A stretch of DNA of 47,325 bases from Pseudomonadota bacterium (GTDB taxonomy: Bacteria; Pseudomonadota; Gammaproteobacteria; Acidiferrobacterales; Acidiferrobacteraceae): the NCBI GenBank assembly GCA_021794275.1, contig JAJYRD010000082.1:1-47325 (forward strand), written 5' to 3'. Below the pieces are notes generated by a model. That model worked only from the letters and a program-made list of their open reading frames with translations. It had not been told where the DNA came from and did not search any database. This document shows, one piece after another, positions 12,676 through 21,604 of this stretch (the first letter of the stretch is position 1; each line of letters begins with the position of its first letter). A program made the translations under genes and the position numbers.

Positions 12676-12990
12676 TCACGGGGGGCCGAGACGACCCTTG
12701 GCCCAGGCGGCGGCGCGCTGCCTCTCGCTTGGGGTCAGCAAGGCTGCCGTTTGGCGGGCGAGCTCCGCGGCGCGCGCCGATTTGGGGGCCGCGCGCTCAT
12801 ACCAGGCCAGGGCATGGATCAGGTGATCCGGCCGACCCACGCCGTATTGGTAAAGCTCGCCAAGCTTGAGTTCGGCCTTGGGCGCTCCCCCATGAGCCGC
12901 GCGGCGCAGGCTCCGCAGGCCCGCGTCCGCAACTTGCAAGCAAAAAAGACATAGGGTAAGCGCGGCGACGCCGGGGATCCATCGTTTCAC
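12676..12990 (-). CDS. Small secreted protein with Sel1-like/TPR helices
   Basis: This is a 104-residue protein of unknown function. A basic N-terminus and hydrophobic core (KRWIPGVAALTLCLFCLQVADA) form a probable signal peptide with cleavage after ADA (about 23). The mature part has one Sel1-like unit (GGAPKAELKLGELYQYGVG, then ALAWYERAAPKSARAAEL). GTG 12990 was chosen because GGAGGT lies 4 nt before it. An in-frame GTG at 13008 overlaps the parB stop as GTGA. It follows parB directly and is probably co-transcribed. Sel1 units mediate protein contacts, and the partner is unknown. Confidence 0.7.
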   Translation of the reverse strand: MKRWIPGVAALTLCLFCLQVADAGLRSLRRAAHGGAPKAELKLGELYQYGVGRPDHLIHALAWYERAAPKSARAAELARQTAALLTPSERQRAAAWAKGRLGPP

Positions 12991-13004
12991 GGGCACCTCC
13001 AATC

Positions 13005-13856
13005 TCACGAGAATCGGCCGAGCAGGCCTTCGAGCTCATCCATACTATGATAGTCGATGGTGATGCGTCCTGCTCCCGCGCCTCGCGCCTGGATGCGCAC
13101 ACGCGCGCCGAGCGTCTCCGTAAGACGGCGCTCAAGGGCCGCAACATCCGGATCAGGGGCTGGTTTCGCAGGCTCGGGGCGTCCGTACCGCTGTACGCGC
13201 CGCTCGGTCTCGCGCACGCTGAGTCCCGCCGCCACCACCTCACGGGCCAAGGCCGTTTGAGCATCGGGATCGGCGATGGCGAGCAGGGCGCGACCATGAC
13301 CCATTTCGATTTGCCCGACCTCGAGCAGACGCCGGACCTCGGGGGCGAGCCCGAGCAGCCGGAGGAGGTTCGTGACCGCCGCCCGCGAGCGGCCGACGTG
13401 TGTGGCGATCTCGTCGTGTGTCAGCTCGAACTCTTCTTGGAGGCGCTTCAGGCCGGCTGCCTCCTCGAGGGGGTTCAGGTCCTCACGCTGGATGTTTTCG
13501 ATCAAGGCGACGGCCATGGCAGCGCGATCGGGGATGTCACGCACAATAACCGGGACCTCGGACAGACCCGCGATCTGCGCCGCGCGCCAGCGCCGCTCGC
13601 CCGCGATGATCTCGAAGCCCGCGCCCGTGCGCCGCACCAGAATGGGCTGCACGATACCCTGGGCGCGTATAGAGCCTGCGAGTTCGTTCAGGGCCTCGGG
13701 CTCCATGTGGGTGCGCGGCTGATAGCGTCCGCGCTGCAGGCGCTCGATCGGCAGGGTCTGGATGGCGTCCGCCGGAGCCCCAGGCGGGTCGGACCGCGGG
13801 GTATCACCGAAGAGCGCGTCCAGCCCGCGCCCAAGCCGAGGGCGTTTCTCCTTCAT
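13005..13856 (-). CDS. parB: Chromosome partitioning protein ParB (parS-binding CTPase)
   Basis: ParB binds parS sites and spreads as a CTP-dependent clamp to organise and segregate the origin. The 283 residues show the family order: MKEKRPRLGRGLDALFGD, the ParB/Srx CTP-binding domain with GERRWRA (86-92) and ENIQRED (120-126), a helix-turn-helix (LTHDEIATHVGRSRAAVTNL) near 146-166 and a C-terminal dimerisation segment. The start shares a base with the parA stop. Two perfect or near-perfect parS sites lie in recF in this window. Confidence 0.97.
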   Translation of the reverse strand: MKEKRPRLGRGLDALFGDTPRSDPPGAPADAIQTLPIERLQRGRYQPRTHMEPEALNELAGSIRAQGIVQPILVRRTGAGFEIIAGERRWRAAQIAGLSEVPVIVRDIPDRAAMAVALIENIQREDLNPLEEAAGLKRLQEEFELTHDEIATHVGRSRAAVTNLLRLLGLAPEVRRLLEVGQIEMGHGRALLAIADPDAQTALAREVVAAGLSVRETERRVQRYGRPEPAKPAPDPDVAALERRLTETLGARVRIQARGAGAGRITIDYHSMDELEGLLGRFS

Positions 13857-14635
13857 CAGTAAGCTTCTCCTGCCACGGGTGGCGGTTCGCGCGCCAAGAC
13901 CTCGGCGGCCAAGGCCAGGTAGGCCTGGGCCCCGCGTGAACCGCGATCATACTGGATGACCGGCACGCCATGGCTCGGGGCCTCGGCGAGGCGGACATTG
14001 CGCGGAATGATGGTCTGAAAGAGCTGATTCCCGAAATGGCGGGCCAGTTGCTCCGAGACCTCGATGGCGAGCCCGTTGCGGGGATCGAACATCGTACGCA
14101 AAAGTCCTTCTATCGTAAGGTCGGGGTTCAGTTGAGCGCGTACCCGGCGCACCGTGCCGAGCAAGGCCGTCAGGCCCTCCAGGGCATAGTACTCACATTG
14201 CATCGGGATCAGCACGGCGTCGGCGGCGACAAGGGCGTTTACCGTGAGGAGACTCAAGGCCGGCGGACAGTCGATGTAGATGTAGTCATAGACCCCGCGC
14301 AGGGGCGCAAGCGCGGACTGCAGGCGCCGCTCGCGCTGGGCTGCCTGGGCAAGCTCGATCTCGGCGCCCGACAGATCCTCGTGCGATGCCAGCAGATCAT
14401 AGCCACATGCGGCGCGGGCCACCGCCTTCTGCGCGTCGAGCTCGCCGTGCAATACCTCGTAAAGGCCTTGTTCCGCGCCCGCAAGCCCGCTGCCCATGGT
14501 GGCATTGCCTTGCGGGTCAAGATCGATCAAAAGGACACGCCGCCCCTGCTCGGCTAGCGCCGCGGCCAGATTGATACTGGTCGTGGTCTTGCCCACCCCA
14601 CCCTTCTGATTGGCGATGGCGATGATGCGCGTCAT
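13856..14635 (-). CDS. parA: Chromosome partitioning ATPase ParA (Soj family)
   Basis: ParA is a Walker-type ATPase that binds DNA nonspecifically and moves ParB-parS complexes. In its 259 residues the deviant Walker A motif KGGVGKTT is at about 10-17 and DLDPQGNAT follows. DYIYIDCPPALSLLTVNAL carries Walker B. The short N-terminus, without a DNA-binding domain, is the chromosomal (Soj) form. ATG overlaps the rsmG stop by 4 nt. Confidence 0.97.
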   Translation of the reverse strand: MTRIIAIANQKGGVGKTTTSINLAAALAEQGRRVLLIDLDPQGNATMGSGLAGAEQGLYEVLHGELDAQKAVARAACGYDLLASHEDLSGAEIELAQAAQRERRLQSALAPLRGVYDYIYIDCPPALSLLTVNALVAADAVLIPMQCEYYALEGLTALLGTVRRVRAQLNPDLTIEGLLRTMFDPRNGLAIEVSEQLARHFGNQLFQTIIPRNVRLAEAPSHGVPVIQYDRGSRGAQAYLALAAEVLAREPPPVAGEAY

Positions 14636-15294
14636 GGCGCGCGGGCCAGGACTACGAGGTGGCGCTTGGCCGACAGGCCCGGCACCTGGAGGGCATGCAC
14701 GCCCCGGACGGTATAGGGTGGCGGGACTGCGGCGAGCTCCTCGGTCGGCAAAGCACCCTTCATGGCGGCGATGACCCCGTCCTCCGCGAGCAGCCGACCG
14801 GTCGCCAAAGCGATATCGCTCAGGCTCGCGTAGGCACGCGCCGTAATGACTGCGTACGGCACCTGCGGCTCGTGATCCTCGACGCGCTCACCTGCAAGGG
14901 CGACATTGGCAAGCGCGAGCCGCGCCACAATCTCGGTCAGGAAATCGATGCGCTTATGAGAGCGGTCGAGCAAGGTCACCGGGCGTGTCGGCTGGAGCAG
15001 GGCGATAGGAATGCCGGGCAATCCGGCGCCGCTGCCGACATCCAGGAGCGGGCCCGCCGGCAGATGCGGCAGAATGGCGAGGCTGTCCAGGATATGGCGC
15101 GCCACCATGTCCTCGGGGTCGCGCACTGCGGTGAGATTGAAGACCCGGTTCCAGCGCGCCAGGGTCTCTAGGTAGATGAGAAGGCGCGCCTCGATCTCTG
15201 GGTCCAGGGTGATCCCGAGCGCCTGGACGCCGGATCGCAGGCGAGCCGCCGCCTGCCCCCATCCCTCTCCCATCGCGCGCTCGACGCCACTCAT
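14632..15294 (-). CDS. rsmG: 16S rRNA (guanine-527-N7)-methyltransferase
   Basis: RsmG uses S-adenosylmethionine to methylate G527 of 16S rRNA in the 30S subunit. The 220 residues include the RsmG segment RWNRVFNLTAVRDPEDMVAR, HILDSL and the SAM-binding loop LLDVGSGAGLPGIPIAL at about 83-99. It starts 2 nt after mnmG and overlaps parA by 4 nt, the classical mnmG-rsmG-parA-parB order. Confidence 0.96.
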   Translation of the reverse strand: MSGVERAMGEGWGQAAARLRSGVQALGITLDPEIEARLLIYLETLARWNRVFNLTAVRDPEDMVARHILDSLAILPHLPAGPLLDVGSGAGLPGIPIALLQPTRPVTLLDRSHKRIDFLTEIVARLALANVALAGERVEDHEPQVPYAVITARAYASLSDIALATGRLLAEDGVIAAMKGALPTEELAAVPPPYTVRGVHALQVPGLSAKRHLVVLARAP

Positions 15295-15296
15295 GA

Positions 15297-17156
15297 TCAG
15301 GCCCGCAGCCGCTTCAAATGCACGAGCAGCAACGAAACCGCCGCCGGTGTCACGCCGGGCAGGCGGGCGGCCTGGCCTAGCGTCGCAGGCCTATGACGGG
15401 CCAAACGTTGGCGGACCTCGGTCGAGAGACCCCTTATGCCCTGATAATCCAGATCCTGCGGCAAGGCCATCCCCTCGTGGTGGGCGCGACGCGCGACTTC
15501 ATCCCCCTGGCGCGCAATGTAACCTTCATACTTGACCGAGACCTCGAGCTTACGCCACACCTTGGGGTCAGTGGGCGCGGCCAGGGCGGGCGCAAGCCCG
15601 ATGATGTCCTTATAGCCTACCCCGGGTCGCTTGAGGAGATCGAGCAGCGAGGTTTCACGGGCCAGGTCCTGGCCAAGCCGCGCGTGGACGGCCGGATCAC
15701 CAGGACGTACATAGGCGGCGCGCAGCCGTGCCTGCTCGCGCCGCACGGCCTCTTCGCGATCAATGATCTCACGGTGGCGCGTCTCGTCGATAAGCCCGAG
15801 GCGGTGCGCGACCCCCGCCAGGCGCTCATCGGCGTTGTCCTCGCGCAGCAAAAGCCTATGTTCCGCGCGGGAGGTGAACATACGGTAGGGCTCGGTCAGG
15901 CCCTGGGTTATGAGGTCGTCCACCAGAACCCCGAGATAGGCCTCATCGCGCCGTGGCCACCAGGGCTCTTCCTCGCGACACTTCAGGGCCGCGTTTACAC
16001 CCGCGAGCAGGCCCTGCGCGGCCGCCTCCTCATAGCCGGTCGTGCCATTGATCTGGCCGGCGAAGAACAGCCCGTCCAGGGCCCGCGTCTCCAGCGAGGG
16101 CTTCAGGTCGCGCGGATCGAAATAATCGTACTCGATGGCGTATCCCGGACGCGTGAGCACGGCCCTCTCGAGCCCTGGGATGGAGCGGACCAGGCGCCAC
16201 TGGGCATCGAACGGGAGGCTCGTGGATATCCCGTTCGGATAAATCTCCGGTGTCTCCAGGCCCTCGGGCTCGAGAAAGATCTGGTGCGAGTCCTTGTCCG
16301 CGAACCGTACGACCTTGTCCTCGAGTGAAGGACAGTAGCGGGGGCCGGTCCCCTCGATCACGCCCGTGTAGAGCGGGGACCGGTCGAGGGCCGCGCGCAC
16401 GATGGCGTGCGTCTCCTCCGTGGTCTGCGTGATATGGCAGGCGACTTGGCGGGGCCGCGGGGGCTCCGCGTGCGAAAAATACGGTGCCGGGTCGTCGCCT
16501 TCCTGCGCCTTAAGGACCGCGAAGTCGATGGTGCGGCCGTCGATCCGCGGCGGGGTTCCGGTCTTCAGGCGCCCCACCTGGAAGGGAAGCGCGCGCAGGC
16601 GCTCGGCGAGAGCGCGGGCGGGCGGCTCGCCGGCCCGACCGCCGGCATGGCGGCTCTGGCCCACGTGGATGAGTCCCGCGAGGAAGGTCCCGGTAGTGAG
16701 CACCACGGTGCGCGCGCGAATGGCAAGCCCCATCTGCGTGACGACGCCGACCACTTCGCGTCCCTCGACTAGCAAATCATCGACCGCTTGCTGGAAGATA
16801 TGGAGATTCGGCTGACGCTCCAGGACTCGGCGTATGGCGGCCTTGTAGAGCGCCCGATCCGCCTGCACGCGCGTGGCCCGCACCGCCGGGCCCTTGCGGG
16901 CGTTCAGCGTACGGCACTGAATGGCAGCCAGGTCGGCGCAATAGCCCATGGCCCCGCCCAGGGCATCGATCTCGCGCACCAGGTGTCCCTTGCCGATCCC
17001 GCCAATCGCGGGGTTGCAGGACATCTGTCCCAAGGTCTCGATGTTGTGGGTAAGCAGCAGGGTCTTGCGTCCCATGCGCGCCGAGGCGAGCGCGGCCTCG
17101 GTCCCGGCATGACCGCCGCCCACCACAATGACCTCGTAACGCTCCTCGTGCTCCAC
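15297..17156 (-). CDS. mnmG: tRNA uridine-5-carboxymethylaminomethyl modification enzyme MnmG (GidA)
   Basis: With MnmE (encoded 10 kb away), MnmG installs cmnm5 groups on wobble U34 of several tRNAs, using FAD and methylene-tetrahydrofolate. At 619 residues, the FAD motif [19 protein letters not shown] starts near residue 11, [12 protein letters not shown] and [11 protein letters not shown] are conserved, and the C-terminal helical MnmE-binding domain is complete. The start was set at GTG 17156, which follows GGGAGG. An ATG at 17186 lies inside the likely -10 element, so a message could not include it. Confidence 0.96.
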   Translation of the reverse strand: MEHEERYEVIVVGGGHAGTEAALASARMGRKTLLLTHNIETLGQMSCNPAIGGIGKGHLVREIDALGGAMGYCADLAAIQCRTLNARKGPAVRATRVQADRALYKAAIRRVLERQPNLHIFQQAVDDLLVEGREVVGVVTQMGLAIRARTVVLTTGTFLAGLIHVGQSRHAGGRAGEPPARALAERLRALPFQVGRLKTGTPPRIDGRTIDFAVLKAQEGDDPAPYFSHAEPPRPRQVACHITQTTEETHAIVRAALDRSPLYTGVIEGTGPRYCPSLEDKVVRFADKDSHQIFLEPEGLETPEIYPNGISTSLPFDAQWRLVRSIPGLERAVLTRPGYAIEYDYFDPRDLKPSLETRALDGLFFAGQINGTTGYEEAAAQGLLAGVNAALKCREEEPWWPRRDEAYLGVLVDDLITQGLTEPYRMFTSRAEHRLLLREDNADERLAGVAHRLGLIDETRHREIIDREEAVRREQARLRAAYVRPGDPAVHARLGQDLARETSLLDLLKRPGVGYKDIIGLAPALAAPTDPKVWRKLEVSVKYEGYIARQGDEVARRAHHEGMALPQDLDYQGIRGLSTEVRQRLARHRPATLGQAARLPGVTPAAVSLLLVHLKRLRA

Positions 17157-17181
17157 GCCAAAAGCCTCCCACGAAGGACAG

Positions 17182-17190
17182 ATCATAGCA
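17182..17190 (-). promoter_or_regulatory. Extended -10 promoter before mnmG
   Basis: The minus strand reads TGCTATGAT: a TATGAT -10 (17182-17187) preceded by the TGn extension. The -35 region (GAAGAT) is poor. The predicted start near 17175 gives a leader of about 20 nt to GTG 17156. Confidence 0.5.
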
Positions 17191-17251
17191 TGAGCGGGAC
17201 TGAGATCTTCGCGCGCGCCCCCGGGGCCTTGGGCCGCTTCCGGGAGGGCGC

Positions 17252-17674
17252 CTAGCCATTCAGGCGCGCGAGGATATCGTCGAGATACGTTACGGTGCCG
17301 GTCGCCACTCGGACGGCGTCGTCCGCTTGGTGCTCGGTGATGATCCGGAACGGGGCGCGCCTGCCCGGCGCGGCATCAGGATAACGCGACGCGATATAGA
17401 AGAGATCGAGGCCGCTTGCGGCTTGAACGATCTCGGGGAGCGGGTCGCCCATTAGGCCCTGAACACTCTCGGCAAGATCGGTGATCGCGTGGCGGTGCAC
17501 ACCCGGATTATCCAGCGCAATCAGGACGGCCTTGAATGCCTTCTCAGCCGCCTGCTGGGATGCGAAACAGGCCCACGCGAAGCTCCTGATGCCGAACAAG
17601 GATTGCGCCGTAAAGAGATCGTGCTTGGCCTCGGCCATCCATTCCAATGCTTCGCCATAGAGCTTCTGATTCAC
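17252..17674 (-). CDS. HEPN domain protein (putative toxin of a HEPN/MNT module)
   Basis: These 140 residues form an all-alpha HEPN fold. The N-terminus ([19 protein letters not shown]) is followed by the [20 protein letters not shown] helix and by [12 protein letters not shown], the pattern of the pfam HEPN family. R110 and H115 (RIITEH) form the Rx4H motif found in HEPN ribonucleases. The Tyr two residues after His, which MNT enzymes adenylylate in HepT-type toxins, is absent (HQA). It overlaps the upstream nucleotidyltransferase gene by 4 nt. Such pairs often act as toxin-antitoxin modules. Toxicity here is inference. Confidence 0.85.
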   Translation of the reverse strand: MNQKLYGEALEWMAEAKHDLFTAQSLFGIRSFAWACFASQQAAEKAFKAVLIALDNPGVHRHAITDLAESVQGLMGDPLPEIVQAASGLDLFYIASRYPDAAPGRRAPFRIITEHQADDAVRVATGTVTYLDDILARLNG

Positions 17675-18087
17675 GGCAGCAGGGTAACGCCTTCCCGTAG
17701 CACTCTGTCCAAGAACCGCGCGCGCGCGCCGTCCCGATCACGGATCTCGGCGGGCGCATAGAGCAGGATATCGACGGCGTAGCGCCTATCCGTCGCCGCG
17801 CGCACCCGCGCCCCCCACTGCAGGCGCTCGTATTGATCCCAACCGTCTACCGCTTCCGCCGTGATGAGGACATCAATGTCGGAGTGTGCGGCCGCGCTCC
17901 CGCTCCCCGAGGAGCCGAACACCAAGACGCGCTGGAGTACGCCGGGGGCAAGCGCCTTGATCACAGGAAGAAGCGTGGTGCGCGCCCATGTCAGACGCGC
18001 CTGCGATTCCTGGCGCTCATGTTCGGCCAGGCGGTGCCGGAGTACGGCCGCGATCATGTCGGGGGTGGGAGCCGGTGCCGTTTTCAT
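17671..18087 (-). CDS. Minimal nucleotidyltransferase (MNT) partner of the HEPN protein
   Basis: This is a 138-residue pol-beta-type nucleotidyltransferase. The motif GSSGSGSAAAHSDIDVLI (58-75) provides the GS and two metal-binding Asp residues (D70, D72). A third Asp is likely D106 in RRYAVDILLY. The N-terminal 50 residues are a helical extension. In studied pairs the MNT protein adenylylates and silences the HEPN toxin. ATG 18087 follows GAGGG. Translation is coupled to the HEPN gene by a 4-nt overlap. Confidence 0.85.
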   Translation of the reverse strand: MKTAPAPTPDMIAAVLRHRLAEHERQESQARLTWARTTLLPVIKALAPGVLQRVLVFGSSGSGSAAAHSDIDVLITAEAVDGWDQYERLQWGARVRAATDRRYAVDILLYAPAEIRDRDGARARFLDRVLREGVTLLP

Positions 18088-18141
18088 AGAGCCCTCGCCA
18101 GAAAACCTGCGGCCCCCATCGCGGGCCCTTTACGAATGGCT

Positions 18142-18150
18142 AGTGTACCA
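18142..18150 (-). promoter_or_regulatory. Extended -10 promoter of the MNT-HEPN operon
   Basis: The minus strand reads TGGTACACT, a TACACT hexamer with TGn extension, about 55 nt before the MNT start codon. No good -35 is seen. It lies in the 130-nt gap after the pilin cluster. Confidence 0.45.
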
Positions 18151-18217
18151 CCATGAGGCGCGTGAGCGCGTCGGGGTGGAAGCCCGGGCTCAGCGTCTCA
18201 CCCAGCGGAGCCCGCCG

Positions 18218-19954
18218 TCAATAAACATAGCGCTCCCACTGCGGCACGAAACCGACCATCGGAACCTGGCCCCCGCCCCCGAAGTTGGTCGTGTTGGACG
18301 CCCCCGGCGCGTAGTTGATGGTGATATTGCCCTGCAGGCCGTTCAGCGACCCTGCTAGATTGCTGGTATTGACCGTATCTATCATGCCCGTGATCACGCC
18401 CGTGCCGCGCATGATGACAGACTGCCCGGCTGCCACCACGCCCGTGAGGTCGGTGTTGCCGTGCACGGTCACCAAACCCCCGGTTATGATGCCCGTCGGC
18501 ACAGCGCCCGCCGGGCAGGTCGTGCCGGAACCGACGGGGCCCGCGCTGCTCGGACAGAAATAGCCGGTCGCCGTGCCGCTTGGCAGGATCGTCGAACTGG
18601 GCTCGCTCTGCGTCGAGCACCCGAGGAGGGGCGGCGTAAGCGTCAGCGATGGCGCGCACGAGGAGGTCGTGCCGCCGTTGGTGCCGTTGAAGGTGCCGCC
18701 AGGTCCCGGCGTCGCGGTGACCGCGCCTGAATAAGGGTAGTTCACGCTCCCGCCGCTCAGGATGACGAGATTCGCCACCTGGCCCGTCCCTTCACCCGGC
18801 GCCGTGCTGTTCACGCCGTTCGGGCACTCATTCGTGGGGAGGGGTCCGGACGGACTCGGGTTGCACACATTCGGCATCTGCCCGTAACTCACGATGTCCA
18901 TGCCGCCGCCGATCAGCACATTGCCGGTGGCGATGATGGTCGCATAACCGGGCGTCTGGCTCGCGGCGGTCCCAATAGTGCCGCCACCGTCCACTACGAC
19001 ATCGCCGTAGAAAAACAGGACCCCCGGGTTCGGCGTGCTCGTGACCTCCCAGCCGTTATTGAAGGGGTATTTGATGCATCGCCCACCGCCGTTCTCGCAG
19101 AGCGAATGATCGGTGCTGGGGAGCGCGCTCAACAGGGTCGTGCCGGCAGGATAAAGCGCGCTGTCGTTCTGAAACGTCACTTGCGGGCGGCCCTGAGCAT
19201 CGAGCGATAGGATGGCGTTGGCCTCGCCGGTCAAGTTATAGGCGTTGATTGTCGGCACGGGGATGCTGCTGGTCGCGACATCCGCTGTGCAGACGGAGTT
19301 TGCGGTCTGGCACGAGTGCGTGTTGGAACTGTCCACGGGGAAGGTGATGGTCCCCGTTGCGCGCGCGGATCCTGTGAGCGTGTTGTGGCCACCGATGGTC
19401 AGATTGCCCCGCACCCCGACCGAGCCGGAGCCGGTGTTGACGGTGGTGCTGTCGGACAGCTTCTGGTCCCCGTTGACGAGCAGCGCGAACGGCGGCAGCG
19501 GGGGTGGCACCGTGTAAATGGTCGCGGCGTGGAGATAACTGCGGATCTCGGCGGAGCCCGTGGGCGTTCGCCCTATCGCATCCACCTCGATGTCGCCGTT
19601 GCTGGAAAAGGTGTTGTTCACGACGCGCGCGGTCATGGTATTTGCGCCGTTCGCTTGATTGAGCAATACGAGACCCGCCGGCACGGCCGTCGGGCTCAAC
19701 GCACCGGCATTGCCGTTGAGGCAGGCACCCGATGGCGATCCGCAAAAGAGCTTGTTGAAGTATTCGGCGGATGCCGCCGTGGCGTCCTGGGCAAGGGCGC
19801 GCGCCTCGGTTCGCGCGCTGCCCGTGTCCTGGCCCTTGCCGCTTGCCGTCATGTGGCTGTAGGCGCCGTAGAGGCTCGCGGCCAAGGCCGCGCCTATCGC
19901 CAGGATCATGATCAGGGTCGACGCGCCACGCAGCTTTCTCGGTGAGCTTCGCAT
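18218..19954 (-). CDS. Large PilX-like type IV pilus-associated protein
   Basis: This 578-residue protein begins MRSSPRKLRGASTLIMILAI, a PilX-like N-terminus with a hydrophobic helix (about 12-34). It lacks the usual G-FTLxE prepilin motif, so processing is uncertain. The remaining 500 residues are Gly/Ser/Thr/Asn-rich with repeated short hydrophobic strands (NTGSGSVGVRGNLTIGGHN), suggesting a beta-rich, possibly beta-helical surface domain. Several Cys residues (such as CGSPSGACL) could form disulfides. It is last in the minor pilin operon, where PilX and the PilY1 tip adhesin usually sit. No PilY1 gene is present, so it may be the tip or adhesive element (inference). Confidence 0.7.
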   Translation of the reverse strand: MRSSPRKLRGASTLIMILAIGAALAASLYGAYSHMTASGKGQDTGSARTEARALAQDATAASAEYFNKLFCGSPSGACLNGNAGALSPTAVPAGLVLLNQANGANTMTARVVNNTFSSNGDIEVDAIGRTPTGSAEIRSYLHAATIYTVPPPLPPFALLVNGDQKLSDSTTVNTGSGSVGVRGNLTIGGHNTLTGSARATGTITFPVDSSNTHSCQTANSVCTADVATSSIPVPTINAYNLTGEANAILSLDAQGRPQVTFQNDSALYPAGTTLLSALPSTDHSLCENGGGRCIKYPFNNGWEVTSTPNPGVLFFYGDVVVDGGGTIGTAASQTPGYATIIATGNVLIGGGMDIVSYGQMPNVCNPSPSGPLPTNECPNGVNSTAPGEGTGQVANLVILSGGSVNYPYSGAVTATPGPGGTFNGTNGGTTSSCAPSLTLTPPLLGCSTQSEPSSTILPSGTATGYFCPSSAGPVGSGTTCPAGAVPTGIITGGLVTVHGNTDLTGVVAAGQSVIMRGTGVITGMIDTVNTSNLAGSLNGLQGNITINYAPGASNTTNFGGGGQVPMVGFVPQWERYVY

Positions 19955-19972
19955 AGAGCTATCCTCGCGCCT

Positions 19973-20683
19973 TCAAGGCGGCAGGTTGCGCAAACAGACG
20001 GTTGTCGGCACGACATCGGCGCTGTGCGCAAAGAAGCCACCGGAAAGCGTCGTGGCGACAGGCAGTTGCAGCCGCACGAGCGGGTGCTGAACCGGCGACG
20101 AGAACTGGCCGCCACGCACATCGCAGTTCTGCGGGGCGCTTACCGTGATCGGGGCCATATTGCTCGCAGCCACGCTCGGTACGATCGTCACCACGTCCCA
20201 GTTGGTCTTGGTGTTCATGGCAGTCGGCGTGCAACTGCCACCGACGGCCTCCTCGAAATACACCAGGCGATCATTGCCGCTCTTTCCATTCGCGCCCGCG
20301 ACGACCTGCAGCCCCGCGCAACGAACGGTACCGGTCGTGACGGGAGATATCCAATCCCAGAAGACGCCGTCGCCCTGGGCCGTGCCGTTGGGAGGTATGA
20401 CGACGGTCGCGTTGGCGCCCGGGCCCGGGCCCGACACCAGCACGGCGTCGGTGTTCGTTTGCGGCGTGGGTACGCCGTAGCCCGCGTCAGCCATGTTCAT
20501 GACATCGAAATCGTAATTGACCGCCTCGCTCAAGGTCTGCTGTCCGACGATACCCTGGTCCACGAGGGACCGCGAGACCGGGATGTAGAGCACCATGGCC
20601 GCCAGAACGAGCAGCGCCCCGATTGTCATGGCGACCATGAGCTCGACGAGCGTGAAGCCCAAGTTATTCTTGAACGGTGACAT
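19973..20683 (-). CDS. pilW: Type IV minor pilin, PilW family
   Basis: This 236-residue prepilin has the cleavage and methylation motif NLGFTLVELMVAMTIGALLV (cut after Gly, Glu at +5) and a hydrophobic helix to about residue 30. The C-terminal globular domain contains NYDFDVMNMADAGYGVP, typical of PilW. ATG 20683 overlaps the pilV-like gene by 20 nt. A longer upstream reading has no homology. PilW is part of the initiation complex that primes pilus assembly in the inner membrane. Confidence 0.85.
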   Translation of the reverse strand: MSPFKNNLGFTLVELMVAMTIGALLVLAAMVLYIPVSRSLVDQGIVGQQTLSEAVNYDFDVMNMADAGYGVPTPQTNTDAVLVSGPGPGANATVVIPPNGTAQGDGVFWDWISPVTTGTVRCAGLQVVAGANGKSGNDRLVYFEEAVGGSCTPTAMNTKTNWDVVTIVPSVAASNMAPITVSAPQNCDVRGGQFSSPVQHPLVRLQLPVATTLSGGFFAHSADVVPTTVCLRNLPP

Positions 20684-21038
20684 GGCGCGTGACGCCCAAT
20701 GTGGTCCAGGTGGCGATGGCCGCGACCTGGGTGACAGGCACATTCATGGTCGGTTTGGGATAGGGCATGGGGACATTATCTATGGAGCAGCTTATGGTGA
20801 TCGTGAAAGCGACGCCGGAGACCGTGGTGCCCGGCAGAGTGCTCGGACCCAAGCAGATCTGATTCGGGGCCTGGGCGTCGAGCCGCGCCTGCGTCGCCGC
20901 CAACACATCCTGGCGCTGACCGTCGAAGATGTTGTTGTCGACGGCGTGGTGGAGCCCTAGACCGACGCCGACTGCGATCAAAAGAAAGATCACGAGCGAT
21001 GCCAGGACCTCGATCAGGGTGAAGCCTTTAGAAGACAT
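20664..21038 (-). CDS. pilV: Type IV minor pilin, PilV-like
   Basis: This is a 124-residue prepilin with MSSKGFTLIEVLASLVIFLL, processed after Gly5 with Glu at +5, and one membrane helix. The body is short and has CLGPST and CSIDNVP Cys residues. It overlaps the FimT-like gene by 11 nt and pilW by 20 nt. It belongs to the minor pilin initiation set. Confidence 0.8.
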   Translation of the reverse strand: MSSKGFTLIEVLASLVIFLLIAVGVGLGLHHAVDNNIFDGQRQDVLAATQARLDAQAPNQICLGPSTLPGTTVSGVAFTITISCSIDNVPMPYPKPTMNVPVTQVAAIATWTTLGVTRHVTVQE

Positions 21039-21603
21039 AACTGTCGCTCGCAGCCGCGCCTCCGGTGACACTCGCCTGGAAGGTCCATTGGCCATTCGCC
21101 GGGGCCGGCCAGTAGCAAGCCCCGGCCGAGGCGCCGGGCGGGGTCGTGGCGGCGAGCAGGGGCTGGCCGAGCGCCGTGAAGGCAAGACAGGTGAGGGGTG
21201 ATTGGTTGACGGTCATGTGGACCTGCGCCGGTATCATGCTTACGTGCACCTGCACGGGACCTGTCGCCGGGTTCGTGTTGCCAGCGCAGCCCCCGTGGCT
21301 GCCCGTGCAGACATAGAGGTATTGCTGCCCACCCTTCGCCACGACTTGCAGCGACCAATTGTGATAGGGGGTCGTGGACGAAGGCGGGCTCATCAAGGCA
21401 TTGGCCATGGCGATCTGCAAGGCCGTGCGCATACGCGCCTGGGCGACATTGACGTTGTCCGTCCCAAGCCAGGTCAGGAGCCCAAGGAAGCCCGCTCCCA
21501 CCAGGATCGCGATGATCGCGAGCGTCACCACGAGCTCGACCAGGGTCAGTCCGCGAAGGGCGCGGACCCCGGTGAGCGGGCGGTTCAGGTCGCGGCCTTC
21601 CAT
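21028..21603 (-). CDS. Type IV minor pilin, GspH/FimT-like
   Basis: This 191-residue prepilin has a 17-residue leader ending in ALRG before LTLVELVVTLAIIAILV. The body begins QARMRTALQIAMANAL, the extended helix of the GspH/FimT family, and has paired Cys residues (CTGSHGGC). It starts 1 nt before the end of the upstream pilE-like gap and is coupled to pilV by overlap. FimT-type pilins can bind DNA in natural competence. That role here is untested. Confidence 0.8.
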   Translation of the reverse strand: MEGRDLNRPLTGVRALRGLTLVELVVTLAIIAILVGAGFLGLLTWLGTDNVNVAQARMRTALQIAMANALMSPPSSTTPYHNWSLQVVAKGGQQYLYVCTGSHGGCAGNTNPATGPVQVHVSMIPAQVHMTVNQSPLTCLAFTALGQPLLAATTPPGASAGACYWPAPANGQWTFQASVTGGAAASDSYVF

Positions 21604-21604
21604 G

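Noticed and set aside
12640-12678. Rho-independent terminator after the Sel1-like gene
   Set aside because: GAGGCG/CGCCTC can form a 6-bp stem at the stop codon but no T run follows.
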